Position numbers and translations under genes: made by a program. Shown here one piece after another: positions 15,403 to 25,325 of a DNA stretch of 55,744 nucleotides. Origin of the DNA: Clostridia bacterium (GTDB taxonomy: Bacteria; Bacillota; Clostridia; TANB77; CAG-508); assembly GCA_017510245.1 (NCBI GenBank), contig JAFWNQ010000016.1, positions 1-55,744 of the forward strand, given 5' to 3'. Positions within the stretch are counted from its first letter, which is position 1; the number at the start of each line of letters is the position of its first letter. Below the pieces are notes generated by a model. The model was not told the DNA's origin. It did not search any database and saw only the letters and a program-made list of their open reading frames with translations.

Positions 15403-18400
15403 TTATCCAAAAAGACTCATTTGGTTGCTCTCGCTCATTCCTTCCAAGCAACCAGCATTTCTAAGAATCTCTATTCCGCTTTGTCCTAGTCCAGAACGTA
15501 TTTTCAAATCATTTATAGACATAAACTCGCCATCTTTTCTAGCTTTTTCGACTCCTAATGCTGCTACTGTTCCAAAGCCCGGAATACTGTTCAATGGAGG
15601 TCTTATTCCATCTTCCTCCATTTTAAATCTAGATGCTCCTGATTCATATATATCAATTGGTAAGAAATCTATTCCTCTGCAGTACATTTCATTTACTATT
15701 TCCAATGTTTCATACATTGCTGTATCTTTTTGTGTAGCATTGCTTCCAAGTAATTCTATTTCTTTCATTTTATTCTTTACACGTTCTTGTCCATGGCACA
15801 TAACTTCACTATCAAAAGCATCTGCTCTAATAGAATAATATGCAGTGTAATATGCTTTTGGAATATGTACTTTAAACCATGCTATTCTAAATGCATTTGT
15901 AACATATGCTGCAGCATGTGCTTTTGGGAATAGATATTTTATTTTGTTGCAAGAATCTATATACCATTGTGGTACACCGTTTTCTTCCATTAGCTTTTTA
16001 TAATCAGGCCAGTTCTTTTCTTTTCCTTTTGCTACTTTTCCTTTACGTACAGATTCCATAATTTTAAATGAAGTCCCTGGTGGTAGTCCTTTATTAATTA
16101 AGTATAACATTATATCATCACGTGTACATATTACCTCACTTAATGTTGCTGTTTTATTATTAATTAATTCTTGAGCATTTCCAAGCCATACATCAGTACC
16201 ATGTGAAAGTCCAGAAATTCTTAATAATTCTTCAAATGTTGTTGGTTTTGTGTCTTGTAACATTCCTCTAACAAATTTCGTTCCTGATTCAGGTATTCCA
16301 AAAGTACCTACATCAGAATGTATTTCCTCTGGCGTAACTCCCAAGGCTTGTGTAGATGAATATATTGACATTGTTACATCATCATCTAGAGGCACTTTAG
16401 TAGGATCTAATCCTGTTAAGTCATATAACATACGAATTATTGTTGGATCATCATGTCCTAATATATCAAGTTTTAGCAAGTTTTGATCTATTGAGTGATA
16501 ATCAAAATGAGTTGTTATTATATCAGATGTCGAGTCATCTGCAGGATGTTGTATAGGTGTAAATTCATATATTTCTCTTCCTTTTGGAACAACTATTATT
16601 CCTCCTGGATGCTGCCCAGTTGTTCTTTTTACTCCTGTACATCCTTTAGCTACTCTGGCAACTTCTGCATTACTAACAGGTATGTGTTTTTCCTCATAGT
16701 ATTTCTTTACATATCCAAATGCAGTCTTATCTGCTATTGTTCCAACTGTTCCCGCTTTAAAAGTAGTTCCCTTTCCAAATATAACTTCTGTATACTTATG
16801 AGCTTTTGCTTGATATTCTCCTGAAAAGTTCAAGTCAATATCAGGCTCCTTATCTCCATCAAATCCTAAGAATGTTTCAAATGGAATATCCATTCCATCT
16901 TTATCCATTGGATGTCCGCACTTTGGACAATTCATGTCTGGTAAATCAAATCCATTTTGAATTTTCTTATCAACATCAAAATTTGAATATTTACAATTAG
17001 GACATCTGTAGTGTGGTGGTAAAGAGTTTACTTCTGTAATACCTGTCATATTTGCCACAAATGAAGATCCTACCGAACCTCTTGAACCAACAATGTATCC
17101 ATCTTCATTTGACTTCCAAACCAGTTTTTGAGCTATAATATACATAACTGAGAATCCATTTGATATAATTGAATTCAACTCTCTCTCTAGTCTTTCCTCA
17201 ACAATTTTAGGTAGTTGCTCTCCATAAAGTTCATGTGCTTTTTCATAGGCAATGTTCTTAATAGTTTCTTCACATCCTGGAATGTGAGGTGGGCACTTTT
17301 CTGATGATATAGGTCGTATTTTTTCACACATATCTGAAATCTTGTTTGTATTAGTAACTACGACCTCGTATGCCTTTTCTTCTCCTAAAAATTCAAATTC
17401 TTTTAGCATCTCTTCAGTTGTTCTTAAGTAAAGCGGTGCTTGCATATCTGCATCTCCATATCCTTGTCCTGCTTGTAATATTCTTCTATACACTTCATCT
17501 TGTGGATCCATAAAATGAACATCACAAGTTGCACATACCGGTTTTCCCATCTTTTCGCCTAAGTCAACTATTTTTCGAACAATATTTCTTAAATCCTCAT
17601 CACTTGCCAAAGTTCCATTTCTAACAAGATATTCATCATTTCCAATAGGTTGAATTTCTAGATAATCATAATCATTTGCAATTTCTTCTATCTCTTCATC
17701 TGATTTTCCACTGAGAATTGCTTGATATAATTCTCCTTGATCGCAAGCTGAGCCCATTATCAATCCTTCAGAATACTTTTTATATAATGATTTTAGAATT
17801 AGTGGTCTTTTATAAAAATAGTTGACATGTGAAAGTGAAACTAATTTATATAAATTCTTAAGTCCTACATAATCCTTTGCTAATATAATGGTGTGATAAC
17901 TTTTCATTTTCTTGAAGTTGGCTTTTCCCGCTTCTTGCTTATCAATATCTTCAAGAGTTTTTATTCCTTGTTCTTTTAATTTATCTATCATGACTCTAAA
18001 AACTTTTACAGTAGTATCAACATCATCTAATGCTCTGTGCGCAACTTCAACTTTAATTCCTAGTTTTTCAGCTATCAATCCCAATTTGTATTTTTTGAAA
18101 TCAGGAAATATTTCTTTAGAAAGTTGTAATGTATCTAAATATGTATTTGTAAATGGTATCCCTTGCTTTTTACAATTATATCTTATGAAACTTATATCAA
18201 AGTCTGCATTATGCGCAACTAATACTGAGTCTCCAAAGAATTCCATTATCTTTGGTAGTATTTCTTCTATTGTTGGTGCTTCTTTAACCATTTCATCTGT
18301 TATATTGGTAACTTGTTGAACTCTTAAAGGTATTGGTTTTTGTGGATTAACAAAACTTGCAAATTCGTCAATTACTTCACCATTTCTGTACTTCATAATT

Positions 18401-19833
18401 CCTATTTCTGTAATCTTATCAGTTCTAAATGAAAATCCAGTTGTTTCTAAGTCAAATACACAATATGTAGTATCATCAATAGTTTGTCCTTTGTCCTTTG
18501 TTACAACTGCTTTTTTATCCGGAACCAAATATCCTTCAACTCCATATATAACTTTTAAGTCTGTTTTTGAATAGTCCATACCATCTAAAAGTTTATGAGC
18601 ATCTGGAAATGATTGAACAACACCATGATCTGTAATTGCAATTGATTTCATCCCCCATTCCATTGCTCTGTTTAATAGTTCTGTACACGGAGTTATAGCG
18701 TCCATTTGGCTCATTTGAGTGTGCATATGTAACTCTACTCTTTTTACACTAGCATTATCCATTCTTGATACTTTTTTTAAAGGTTCACATTCTATTACTG
18801 TATTTGCTATTATTGTTATTTCTTTTGCGAAATTATCATATCCTGCACGACCTTTAACTTTCACTCCAATGCCATTCTTTATTCTTTTATCTAATTCTCC
18901 TTTTTGCTCTGGAGTTGCAAAAATTTTACATGTAATTGTACTTGTTGTATCATATACATCAAATGAATATAAAAATTTGCCCGTTTTTTTCAGCTCTGTA
19001 GGATCTGGTACACTAACAATTTCACCAATCAATAATACATTCGTCGTTTCCATTCCGATATCTTCTATTTTTGTTTGAACTTCATTACCGATGTGAGTAC
19101 TTCTTCCATAGATTAAACTAGGATCTTTTGGTTTATTATCTCTTTTGGGTTCTAAATCATCTCCATTTGGCATATTGTTATTATTATCACTATTATTATC
19201 TTCATTTTTTGCTATTTTTTTAAACTGTTTCTTTTCAACTTTCTCCGTATTATTGTTTTTTTGCCCCATTATTACTTTTATAGAATTTCTTGAATAGCTT
19301 TCTACTAGTTGTTTATTTTGATTTTTTAGTTCTTCGCTAAAATCTTTTATTTCATTTTCTTCAAAGTTTACCTTTAGTTTTGCATCATAGGTATCTTTTA
19401 TAAAATTTGAAATATAACTGTCTATTTTCTGTTTTTTCAGTAAATCTTTTCCTTTTAATCCCAGTTCGACTTCTAATTTGTTATTCTCTATCTTTGATTT
19501 ACTGTTTTTCATAAAAGCTTTTATTACAGGAACCTTTTGAGCCAGAAAACTTAATATATCATTCCACTCTTTACTTATAAAACTCTCTTTTTTTTGTTGT
19601 TCTTCTTCACTAGATATTTTTAGATTGACCTCTTTTAGATTAAATCTCTTAGATACATATTTTTCAAATTTATAAATTTCTCTAATTGGTATTAATTCTT
19701 TTGATTGTATGAAAATCTCCATTACATTTGTTTTTTTGTATAAGTTTACATTAGAAATAAGCGCATTTGATAACGCAAAACTATCTGAATTATAATCACA
19801 AAAAACCGTTTTTACTTCCTTTAATTGTTCCAA
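15403..19833 (-). CDS. polC: DNA polymerase III alpha subunit, PolC type
   Basis: The replicative DNA polymerase of low-G+C Firmicutes, 1,476 residues, full length. In order: a PolC N-terminal region, an OB fold (about residues 250-340), the first PHP part (VELHMHTQMSQMDA, about 368), an inserted DEDD proofreading exonuclease (VFDLETTGF near 450 to HRALDDVDTT near 600), the rest of the PHP domain, a zinc-binding part (CPNC...CPKC, near 960-990) and the polymerase palm (EPDIDLNFSGEY, near 1010). It ends QMSLFG, a plausible clamp-binding tail. The start is TTG 19833 with AGGGGGAAAG upstream. It lies last in the pyrH-frr-uppS-cdsA-rseP-polC series, 43 bases after rseP. Confidence 0.97.
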   Translation of the reverse strand: MEQLKEVKTVFCDYNSDSFALSNALISNVNLYKKTNVMEIFIQSKELIPIREIYKFEKYVSKRFNLKEVNLKISSEEEQQKKESFISKEWNDILSFLAQKVPVIKAFMKNSKSKIENNKLEVELGLKGKDLLKKQKIDSYISNFIKDTYDAKLKVNFEENEIKDFSEELKNQNKQLVESYSRNSIKVIMGQKNNNTEKVEKKQFKKIAKNEDNNSDNNNNMPNGDDLEPKRDNKPKDPSLIYGRSTHIGNEVQTKIEDIGMETTNVLLIGEIVSVPDPTELKKTGKFLYSFDVYDTTSTITCKIFATPEQKGELDKRIKNGIGVKVKGRAGYDNFAKEITIIANTVIECEPLKKVSRMDNASVKRVELHMHTQMSQMDAITPCTELLNRAMEWGMKSIAITDHGVVQSFPDAHKLLDGMDYSKTDLKVIYGVEGYLVPDKKAVVTKDKGQTIDDTTYCVFDLETTGFSFRTDKITEIGIMKYRNGEVIDEFASFVNPQKPIPLRVQQVTNITDEMVKEAPTIEEILPKIMEFFGDSVLVAHNADFDISFIRYNCKKQGIPFTNTYLDTLQLSKEIFPDFKKYKLGLIAEKLGIKVEVAHRALDDVDTTVKVFRVMIDKLKEQGIKTLEDIDKQEAGKANFKKMKSYHTIILAKDYVGLKNLYKLVSLSHVNYFYKRPLILKSLYKKYSEGLIMGSACDQGELYQAILSGKSDEEIEEIANDYDYLEIQPIGNDEYLVRNGTLASDEDLRNIVRKIVDLGEKMGKPVCATCDVHFMDPQDEVYRRILQAGQGYGDADMQAPLYLRTTEEMLKEFEFLGEEKAYEVVVTNTNKISDMCEKIRPISSEKCPPHIPGCEETIKNIAYEKAHELYGEQLPKIVEERLERELNSIISNGFSVMYIIAQKLVWKSNEDGYIVGSRGSVGSSFVANMTGITEVNSLPPHYRCPNCKYSNFDVDKKIQNGFDLPDMNCPKCGHPMDKDGMDIPFETFLGFDGDKEPDIDLNFSGEYQAKAHKYTEVIFGKGTTFKAGTVGTIADKTAFGYVKKYYEEKHIPVSNAEVARVAKGCTGVKRTTGQHPGGIIVVPKGREIYEFTPIQHPADDSTSDIITTHFDYHSIDQNLLKLDILGHDDPTIIRMLYDLTGLDPTKVPLDDDVTMSIYSSTQALGVTPEEIHSDVGTFGIPESGTKFVRGMLQDTKPTTFEELLRISGLSHGTDVWLGNAQELINNKTATLSEVICTRDDIMLYLINKGLPPGTSFKIMESVRKGKVAKGKEKNWPDYKKLMEENGVPQWYIDSCNKIKYLFPKAHAAAYVTNAFRIAWFKVHIPKAYYTAYYSIRADAFDSEVMCHGQERVKNKMKEIELLGSNATQKDTAMYETLEIVNEMYCRGIDFLPIDIYESGASRFKMEEDGIRPPLNSIPGFGTVAALGVEKARKDGEFMSINDLKIRSGLGQSGIEILRNAGCLEGMSESNQMSLFG

Positions 19834-19876
19834 TCTTTCCCCCTAGTTTTTTAATATTAATTCTTTAATAGTATTT

Positions 19877-20623
19877 TTATAGTCTACTAATATCATGTAT
19901 TGTTACAATTAATGAGAAAGCTATTAACAATACGAATCCTACTGATTGTATTCTCAATTCTGTTTCCTCTTTTAGTTCTTTTTTTCTTATTGCTTCTATT
20001 ATTAACAATAATATCTTACCTCCATCTAGTGGAACAATTGGAAATAAATTAGTTATTCCCAGTGATATTGATATTATTGATAATAAATATAAGAATTCCT
20101 CAAGACCATTAGTTTTTGAGACCATTGATGAAATTCCAACTGGTCCTGTCATATCATTTAATGTAATTCCACCTTTTATTAATTGATAAATTCCCATTAG
20201 CATATCAACTAATAATTCTTTTCCTGCTTGAATTCCAAATCCTATTGCTCTAAGAAAGGTATCATCTACTGTTATTTTATACCTAACAGTCATCAAAATA
20301 ACATACATTATTAGTCCAAAAAATATATTTACGATTGCTCCTGCTGATAAAATAGCTATTCTTTTTGGAATACTTGCTTTATTAAAAGAGCCCTCTTTTT
20401 CAGAATGCTCTTCTTCTCCTTCTAGTCTTACAAATCCTCCAAGCGGCACTAGTCTTAATTCATATGTTGTTTCCCCTATTGTTTTTGATAATAGCTTTGG
20501 TCCAAATCCTAGTGCAAATTCATTAACCGTTATTTTACATATTTTTGCAACTATATAGTGTCCTGATTCGTGTATTAATATCAAAAATCCTAGTAAAAAT
20601 ATTATTTTTAAACCTATTATCAA
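19877..20623 (-). CDS. rseP: Site-2 intramembrane metalloprotease RseP, PDZ-less
   Basis: A zinc metalloprotease that cuts anti-sigma factors and signal-peptide remnants within the membrane. The first helix carries HESGH (residues 18-22) and the C-terminal metal ligand motif is PLDGG (198-202). The central SAGAIVNIFFG and TGPVGISS motifs of the family are present. At 248 residues it is far shorter than the usual 330-420. The segment between SAGAIVNI and LVDMLMGIYQL, where a PDZ domain of about 90 residues normally sits, is only about 35 residues, with no PDZ-like sequence. The frame is intact, so this looks like a genuine shortened form. The start is TTG 20623 with GGAGG. It follows cdsA by 14 bases, with no dxr between. 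Confidence 0.9.
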   Translation of the reverse strand: MIIGLKIIFLLGFLILIHESGHYIVAKICKITVNEFALGFGPKLLSKTIGETTYELRLVPLGGFVRLEGEEEHSEKEGSFNKASIPKRIAILSAGAIVNIFFGLIMYVILMTVRYKITVDDTFLRAIGFGIQAGKELLVDMLMGIYQLIKGGITLNDMTGPVGISSMVSKTNGLEEFLYLLSIISISLGITNLFPIVPLDGGKILLLIIEAIRKKELKEETELRIQSVGFVLLIAFSLIVTIHDISRL

Positions 20624-20637
20624 TGTTTCCTCCGTTA

Positions 20638-21489
20638 TTAAACTAATAATCCTAAAAGAATGTATGCAAATGGTAAAATAAATATTACACTATCTATTCT
20701 ATCAAGCATTCCACCATGTCCAGGTATTAGTTCTCCAAAATCTTTTAATCCGCAATATCTTTTCATGCTTGATGCTGCTAAATCACCAATTTGACCGATT
20801 AAGCTTAATATTGCCATTATTATTGACACAATAATATAACTTATTCTTAAATCTAAAATATTATTAATTGCAAATGTATAAACTAAAGCAACTAATATAG
20901 ATCCTATAACTCCAGCAATGCTCCCTTCTATTGACTTATTAGGACTTATTTCGCTAAATTTATGTTTTCCAAATCTTCTTCCAATAACATAAGCAAAAAC
21001 ATCACTTCCCCAAGCAGCCCAAAATATATACCAAATAAGTATTCTTCCTTCATTAAGGCTTTCTCTTATTATTGCCAAGAAAACAAGCATTAAAGGTAAA
21101 TAGCACACTCCCAACATTGTAATTGCCACATCATTAATACTCTTCTTTGATTTTGAAAATATCATTTCAATGATTAGTATTAGAAAAGAAAAAGGAATAA
21201 AAGCTATTATTATTTCCTTTAAAGCTACATCATTCGACAAATGGACAAATAGCAGCAGTGTTGAAACTAAAAATAAATACCATTTGCTTGGATTAGCTTT
21301 CTTTGTTGATTTAAAACAGTGACAATACTCATAAGAACTAATTAATGATACCACTGCTATTAATATGTCTAGGACTGTTGAGTTTCCAAATATAAGTAAT
21401 ACTGCTATTATAGGAAATCCTAATAATGCTGAAATAATTCTCATTGTATTTTTACTTCTTTTGACTTGTTTGTTTTTTTCCTTACTCAT
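20638..21489 (-). CDS. cdsA: Phosphatidate cytidylyltransferase CdsA
   Basis: Makes CDP-diacylglycerol from phosphatidic acid and CTP, the branch point for phospholipid synthesis, in the membrane. The protein has 283 residues and about eight transmembrane helices after a basic N-terminus. The family signature lies near the C-terminus (GDLAASSMKRYCGLKDF, then PGHGGMLDRIDS, about residues 235-267) and includes the conserved metal-binding Asp. ATG 21489 has AAAGGA upstream. It lies between uppS and rseP in the usual order. Confidence 0.95.
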   Translation of the reverse strand: MSKEKNKQVKRSKNTMRIISALLGFPIIAVLLIFGNSTVLDILIAVVSLISSYEYCHCFKSTKKANPSKWYLFLVSTLLLFVHLSNDVALKEIIIAFIPFSFLILIIEMIFSKSKKSINDVAITMLGVCYLPLMLVFLAIIRESLNEGRILIWYIFWAAWGSDVFAYVIGRRFGKHKFSEISPNKSIEGSIAGVIGSILVALVYTFAINNILDLRISYIIVSIIMAILSLIGQIGDLAASSMKRYCGLKDFGELIPGHGGMLDRIDSVIFILPFAYILLGLLV

Positions 21490-21507
21490 TTACGGTATCC
21501 TTTCGGT

Positions 21508-22221
21508 TTATTTTCCAGTCCTTCTTTCTCTATTTGTAAAATTTTCTATTGCATCATCTATATCTTTTGCTGTAAATTCTGGCCAATATTTTTCTAAAAA
21601 TAAAAACTCTGAATATGTAATTTGCCATGGTAAAAAATTACTAGTTCTCATTTCACCACTTGTTCTTATAACTAAATCAGGATCTTCCTGACCAGCAGTA
21701 TATAAATTATTTGTAAATAATTCTTCATTAATCTCGTCTATATCAATCTTACCATCTTTAACTAGCTTAGCTATGTTTTTTGTTGCTCTTATTATCTCTG
21801 CTCTTCCTCCATAGTTAAACGCCACATTTAATTGTAAGCCTGTATTATTCTTTGTTCTGTCTTGCATTTCATTCATTTTTTTTCTTAAATTTTCAGGAAT
21901 CGTTTTTGATTCAATATCTCCTATAATTCTAAGTTTTATATTTTCTAAGTCTGCTTTTTTTAAGAATCTATCAAGATACTTTTCAAGTATTATCATAATC
22001 GCACTGACTTCTTCACTAGTTCTTTTCCAGTTTTCAGTTGAAAAAGCATAAACTGTTAAATATTTTATTCCAATTTTATTGCAGTATCTAGTAATGTTTT
22101 CTAATACTTCCGCTCCTTTTTTATGTCCTAAACTAACTGGAGTTAAATTGTTTTCTTTAGCCCATCTTCTATTTCCATCCATTATAATAGCTATATGTTT
22201 TGGCAATTTTCTTTCACTCAT
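21508..22221 (-). CDS. uppS: Undecaprenyl diphosphate synthase (isoprenyl transferase)
   Basis: A cis-prenyltransferase that builds the C55 carrier lipid for cell wall synthesis from FPP and IPP. The protein has 237 residues. The catalytic N-terminal motif MDGNRRWA (14-21, catalytic Asp15) is present, as are TVYAFSTENW, NYGGRAEI and the C-terminal DLVIRTSGEMRTSNFLPWQ. Length and motifs are complete. The ribosome site is AGAGGA. It follows frr by 30 bases. Confidence 0.96.
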   Translation of the reverse strand: MSERKLPKHIAIIMDGNRRWAKENNLTPVSLGHKKGAEVLENITRYCNKIGIKYLTVYAFSTENWKRTSEEVSAIMIILEKYLDRFLKKADLENIKLRIIGDIESKTIPENLRKKMNEMQDRTKNNTGLQLNVAFNYGGRAEIIRATKNIAKLVKDGKIDIDEINEELFTNNLYTAGQEDPDLVIRTSGEMRTSNFLPWQITYSEFLFLEKYWPEFTAKDIDDAIENFTNRERRTGK

Positions 22222-22251
22222 AATAATTCCTCTCTTTTAATTATTTAATTA

Positions 22252-22800
22252 TTAAACCGTCATTATTTCATTTATTTTTTTATCTGTCATTTCATCAACT
22301 TTTGATATATATGAGTCTGTTATTTTTTGAATTCTATCTTCTAAGCTTTTTTCTTCATCTTCTGATATTTCCTTGTTCTTTAATTCATCTTTAGCATCAT
22401 CCATTGCATCTCTTCTAACATTTCTAATTGCAATTTTTGATTCCTCTGACATCTTTTTTATATCTTTCACTATTTCTTTTCTTCTATCTTCAGTTAATTC
22501 TGGAAATATTAGTCTAATAGAATTTCCATCATTCATTGGATTGATTCCTATTTCTGCTTTTTCGATTCCTTTAATTATTTCATTTATTAGGCTTTTGTCC
22601 CATGGTTGAATTAGTATTTGTCTTGCTTCTGGTACTGCAATACTTGCTACTTGATTAAGTGGTGTAGGAGTTCCATAATACTCAACACTAACCTTATTTA
22701 GTATTGCAGGATTAGCTCTTCCTGCTCTAATTTCAGAAAAATTTACATCTAAATTATCTAAAGCTTTATCCATTTTTCTATTTATATTATCAATATCCAT
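22252..22800 (-). CDS. frr: Ribosome recycling factor
   Basis: Splits the post-termination ribosome together with EF-G. The protein has 182 residues from ATG 22800, chosen because AAGGAGG lies nine bases before it; an in-frame ATG ten codons upstream has no ribosome site and would crowd pyrH. Family motifs are FSEIRAGRANPAILNKV near the N-terminus, QILIQPWDKSL in the middle and the C-terminal helix DEMTDKKINEIM. The length is close to the 185 typical of the family. It follows pyrH by 13 bases. Confidence 0.96.
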   Translation of the reverse strand: MDIDNINRKMDKALDNLDVNFSEIRAGRANPAILNKVSVEYYGTPTPLNQVASIAVPEARQILIQPWDKSLINEIIKGIEKAEIGINPMNDGNSIRLIFPELTEDRRKEIVKDIKKMSEESKIAIRNVRRDAMDDAKDELKNKEISEDEEKSLEDRIQKITDSYISKVDEMTDKKINEIMTV

Positions 22801-22813
22801 AATAAAAACCTCC

Positions 22814-23518
22814 TTATTCTTTATTATCAACTACTGTTCCTATTTTTTCTTCTTTTATTGCTCTAACTATATTTTTAGGGTCGTTCATTGCAAATACTAC
22901 TAGTGGTATATCATTGTCTTTGCATAATGACATTGCTGTTGAGTCCATTACTTTCAAGTTTTTTTCAAGAACTTCTTGGAATGTAATATGCTCATATTTT
23001 TGTGCATTTGCATCTACTTTTGGGTCTGCACTGTATACTCCATCTATTGTTTTAGCTACCAATATAACATCTGCACCTATTTGAGCAGCTCTCAAAGCTG
23101 CGGCTGTATCTGTTGAAAAGTATGGGCTTCCCGTTCCACATGAAAAAATCAATACTCTTCTTTTGTTTATGTGTCTTTCTGCTCTTCTTAGTATAAAAGG
23201 TTCAGCTATTTGTCTCATTTCTATTGCTGTTTGTACTCTTGCACTTAAACCTCTTTTCTCTATTGCATCTTGTAATGCTAATCCGTTCATTGCTGTTGCT
23301 AACATTCCCATGTAATCTGCTGTTGCTCTAACCATATCTGGTCCATATTTTCCTCTCCAGAAATTTCCTCCTCCAACAACTATAGCAACATCTGCTCCAA
23401 GTTCGTGTATCTCTTTTATGGCATCACATATTCCATCTATAGTTCTTTGGTTTATTCCAATCTTGTCATCACCTGCAAGTGCTTCTCCACTTAGTTTTAA
23501 CAATACTTTTTTATACAA
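22814..23518 (-). CDS. pyrH: UMP kinase
   Basis: Phosphorylates UMP to UDP for pyrimidine nucleotide synthesis; it belongs to the amino acid kinase family. The protein has 234 residues. Motifs are [11 protein letters not shown] at the N-terminus, [10 protein letters not shown] for nucleotide binding, the central [20 protein letters not shown], and [10 protein letters not shown]. The start is TTG 23518 with GGGGGAG upstream. It is the first gene of the pyrH-frr-uppS-cdsA-rseP-polC series. Confidence 0.96.
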   Translation of the reverse strand: MYKKVLLKLSGEALAGDDKIGINQRTIDGICDAIKEIHELGADVAIVVGGGNFWRGKYGPDMVRATADYMGMLATAMNGLALQDAIEKRGLSARVQTAIEMRQIAEPFILRRAERHINKRRVLIFSCGTGSPYFSTDTAAALRAAQIGADVILVAKTIDGVYSADPKVDANAQKYEHITFQEVLEKNLKVMDSTAMSLCKDNDIPLVVFAMNDPKNIVRAIKEEKIGTVVDNKE

Positions 23519-23606
23519 CTTTATACTCCCCCTACTATTGATTTATTTTTCATTCGTATTCTATCATATAAAATAAAAAACTTAAATACTTTTTTTATTT
23601 TTTTTG

Positions 23607-25325
23607 CTAACTATTATAATTATTTTTTCTTTTAACCATTATAGTTGTTATAACAATAAAACTTAGCGCTGAAATTATAAATCCAATCTTTTCAAATATT
23701 GTCCCTGTATACTTTACTTCTATCTTTCCACTATCATTTATTTCTACCATCAAGAATCCATTATCTGACTCAAAGTTTTTTATTCTTTCTCCATTTAAAG
23801 TAGTAGTATAGCCTTTATAATACAAATATGGTAATTCTATTTTTGCATTTTCCACATCATTTATTTCTATACTGTCATAAAGCTTATTTTTGTCTTCTTT
23901 TTTGATCTTTCCATTACCTTCAAGTATATAGCTTCTGTTTTCTCTTTCTTCAATATATTCTTTGTTATTTCCTGCTTTTAAAGGCATGTATTCTCTATTC
24001 ACATAGTAAATTCCAATCTTTTCAGCATTCAACAAAGCGTTTTCAAAGCGTTTATCAATTTCTGAGTCATATTTTGTAATATATTTAGATACATCTAATA
24101 TTCCTATTACAAATATCACTGAAACTATCATTGATATGGCCACATATTTATTCTTATGCAAGCTTTCCGAAAAAATATAAGTATTTATTCCACATACTAT
24201 TGAAATGAAAAATACAAAAAATCCATTCATTCTCCAAGCAAATTGTATTATAGTTATAATGTGAGGCATAATAAACCATGGAAATGCTTTTGTACACATG
24301 AATAATGAAACTATTGACAGCAATAAGAATATTATGTATACATCTTTATATTTTTCCTCTACTTTTCTTGCTAAAAATATTGTAATAATTGATAATACTA
24401 ATATCGATACTCCTATAGAGAATTTGATATCTTCATATGGACTTTCAGTTTTATAAGAAAATTCATTTTCAAACCACTGGGTTGGTTTGGTAGTGTTATT
24501 ATATACGTCTGCCCCAGTTGCACCCATTTTTTCTGCATCATATATTATGTATTCTCCTCCAATTTTATGTTCTATCAAAGGAATTGTATAAAAACTAGTT
24601 AACATTAAAATAGCTATAATGTCTAATATAAAATTCTTCCATATTTCCCATCTTTTTAGTTTTTTGTAATTTAGTATTAAATACATAATTACAAATATTG
24701 CTGTATATATTGTTGTTATTGTGTGCGTCAATATAAGTAACGATGCTCCTGCAATCAGCCATATATCTCCGTTTTTATTATTATCTATTATTTCTATTAT
24801 TCCCATGAAAATCATTGGTATAAAAATAAAAGATGTATATTCTCCCACTGCATCTCTTGAATACATATCTGTTAACTTGTAAGGTGCACAAATATATATC
24901 ATTGCAGCTATTAAGCTAGCTGTTCTTTTGTTTGTTACTTTATTTACAAACATATACATTGTTGTTCCAGATAAAATTACTGTTATTAACGTAAATATTT
25001 TTAAGGCTATTGTGTTAGTTGTTGTTACTAAAGAAATTAGAATTGGAATATAAGTTGTTAAAGATCCATAGAAAATATTTAATGCATATCCAAATCCCGT
25101 CATATACTTATAGTTAATAAATGGTGGAAAAAATCCATCTTGAATTATTTCTTTTACACTTGTTACTCTTGCAATATGAATTCTAAATTCATTAAATTCA
25201 GATAAATTCATTGTAAATAAAGGAATAGTTGTCACTATTCCTAATAATATTATTACCATATATGGCATGTATTTAGTTTCTCTTAATGCTCTTATCATTT
25301 TCTTCAGTCTTTTATTGATTTCCAT
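23607..25325 (-). CDS. Large polytopic membrane protein, YfhO/PTPS_related-like
   Basis: About 572 residues with roughly twelve transmembrane helices and an extracellular C-terminal domain of about 120 residues before a last helix. The N-terminal loop (NEFRIHIARVTSVKEIIQDG, then INYKYMTGFGYALNIFYGSL) has the layout of GT-C-fold proteins related to YfhO and the so-called PTPS_related family, in which a charged motif follows the first helix and an F.Y..G pattern follows. The substrate is unknown; glycosyl transfer or lipid-linked sugar handling is an inference from the fold. I use ATG 25325, which has AAGGAG 12 bases upstream; a TTG four codons earlier overlaps that site. It overlaps the end of the upstream Q/N-rich gene by about 14 bases, so the two are coupled. 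Confidence 0.75.
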   Translation of the reverse strand: MEINKRLKKMIRALRETKYMPYMVIILLGIVTTIPLFTMNLSEFNEFRIHIARVTSVKEIIQDGFFPPFINYKYMTGFGYALNIFYGSLTTYIPILISLVTTTNTIALKIFTLITVILSGTTMYMFVNKVTNKRTASLIAAMIYICAPYKLTDMYSRDAVGEYTSFIFIPMIFMGIIEIIDNNKNGDIWLIAGASLLILTHTITTIYTAIFVIMYLILNYKKLKRWEIWKNFILDIIAILMLTSFYTIPLIEHKIGGEYIIYDAEKMGATGADVYNNTTKPTQWFENEFSYKTESPYEDIKFSIGVSILVLSIITIFLARKVEEKYKDVYIIFLLLSIVSLFMCTKAFPWFIMPHIITIIQFAWRMNGFFVFFISIVCGINTYIFSESLHKNKYVAISMIVSVIFVIGILDVSKYITKYDSEIDKRFENALLNAEKIGIYYVNREYMPLKAGNNKEYIEERENRSYILEGNGKIKKEDKNKLYDSIEINDVENAKIELPYLYYKGYTTTLNGERIKNFESDNGFLMVEINDSGKIEVKYTGTIFEKIGFIISALSFIVITTIMVKRKNNYNS

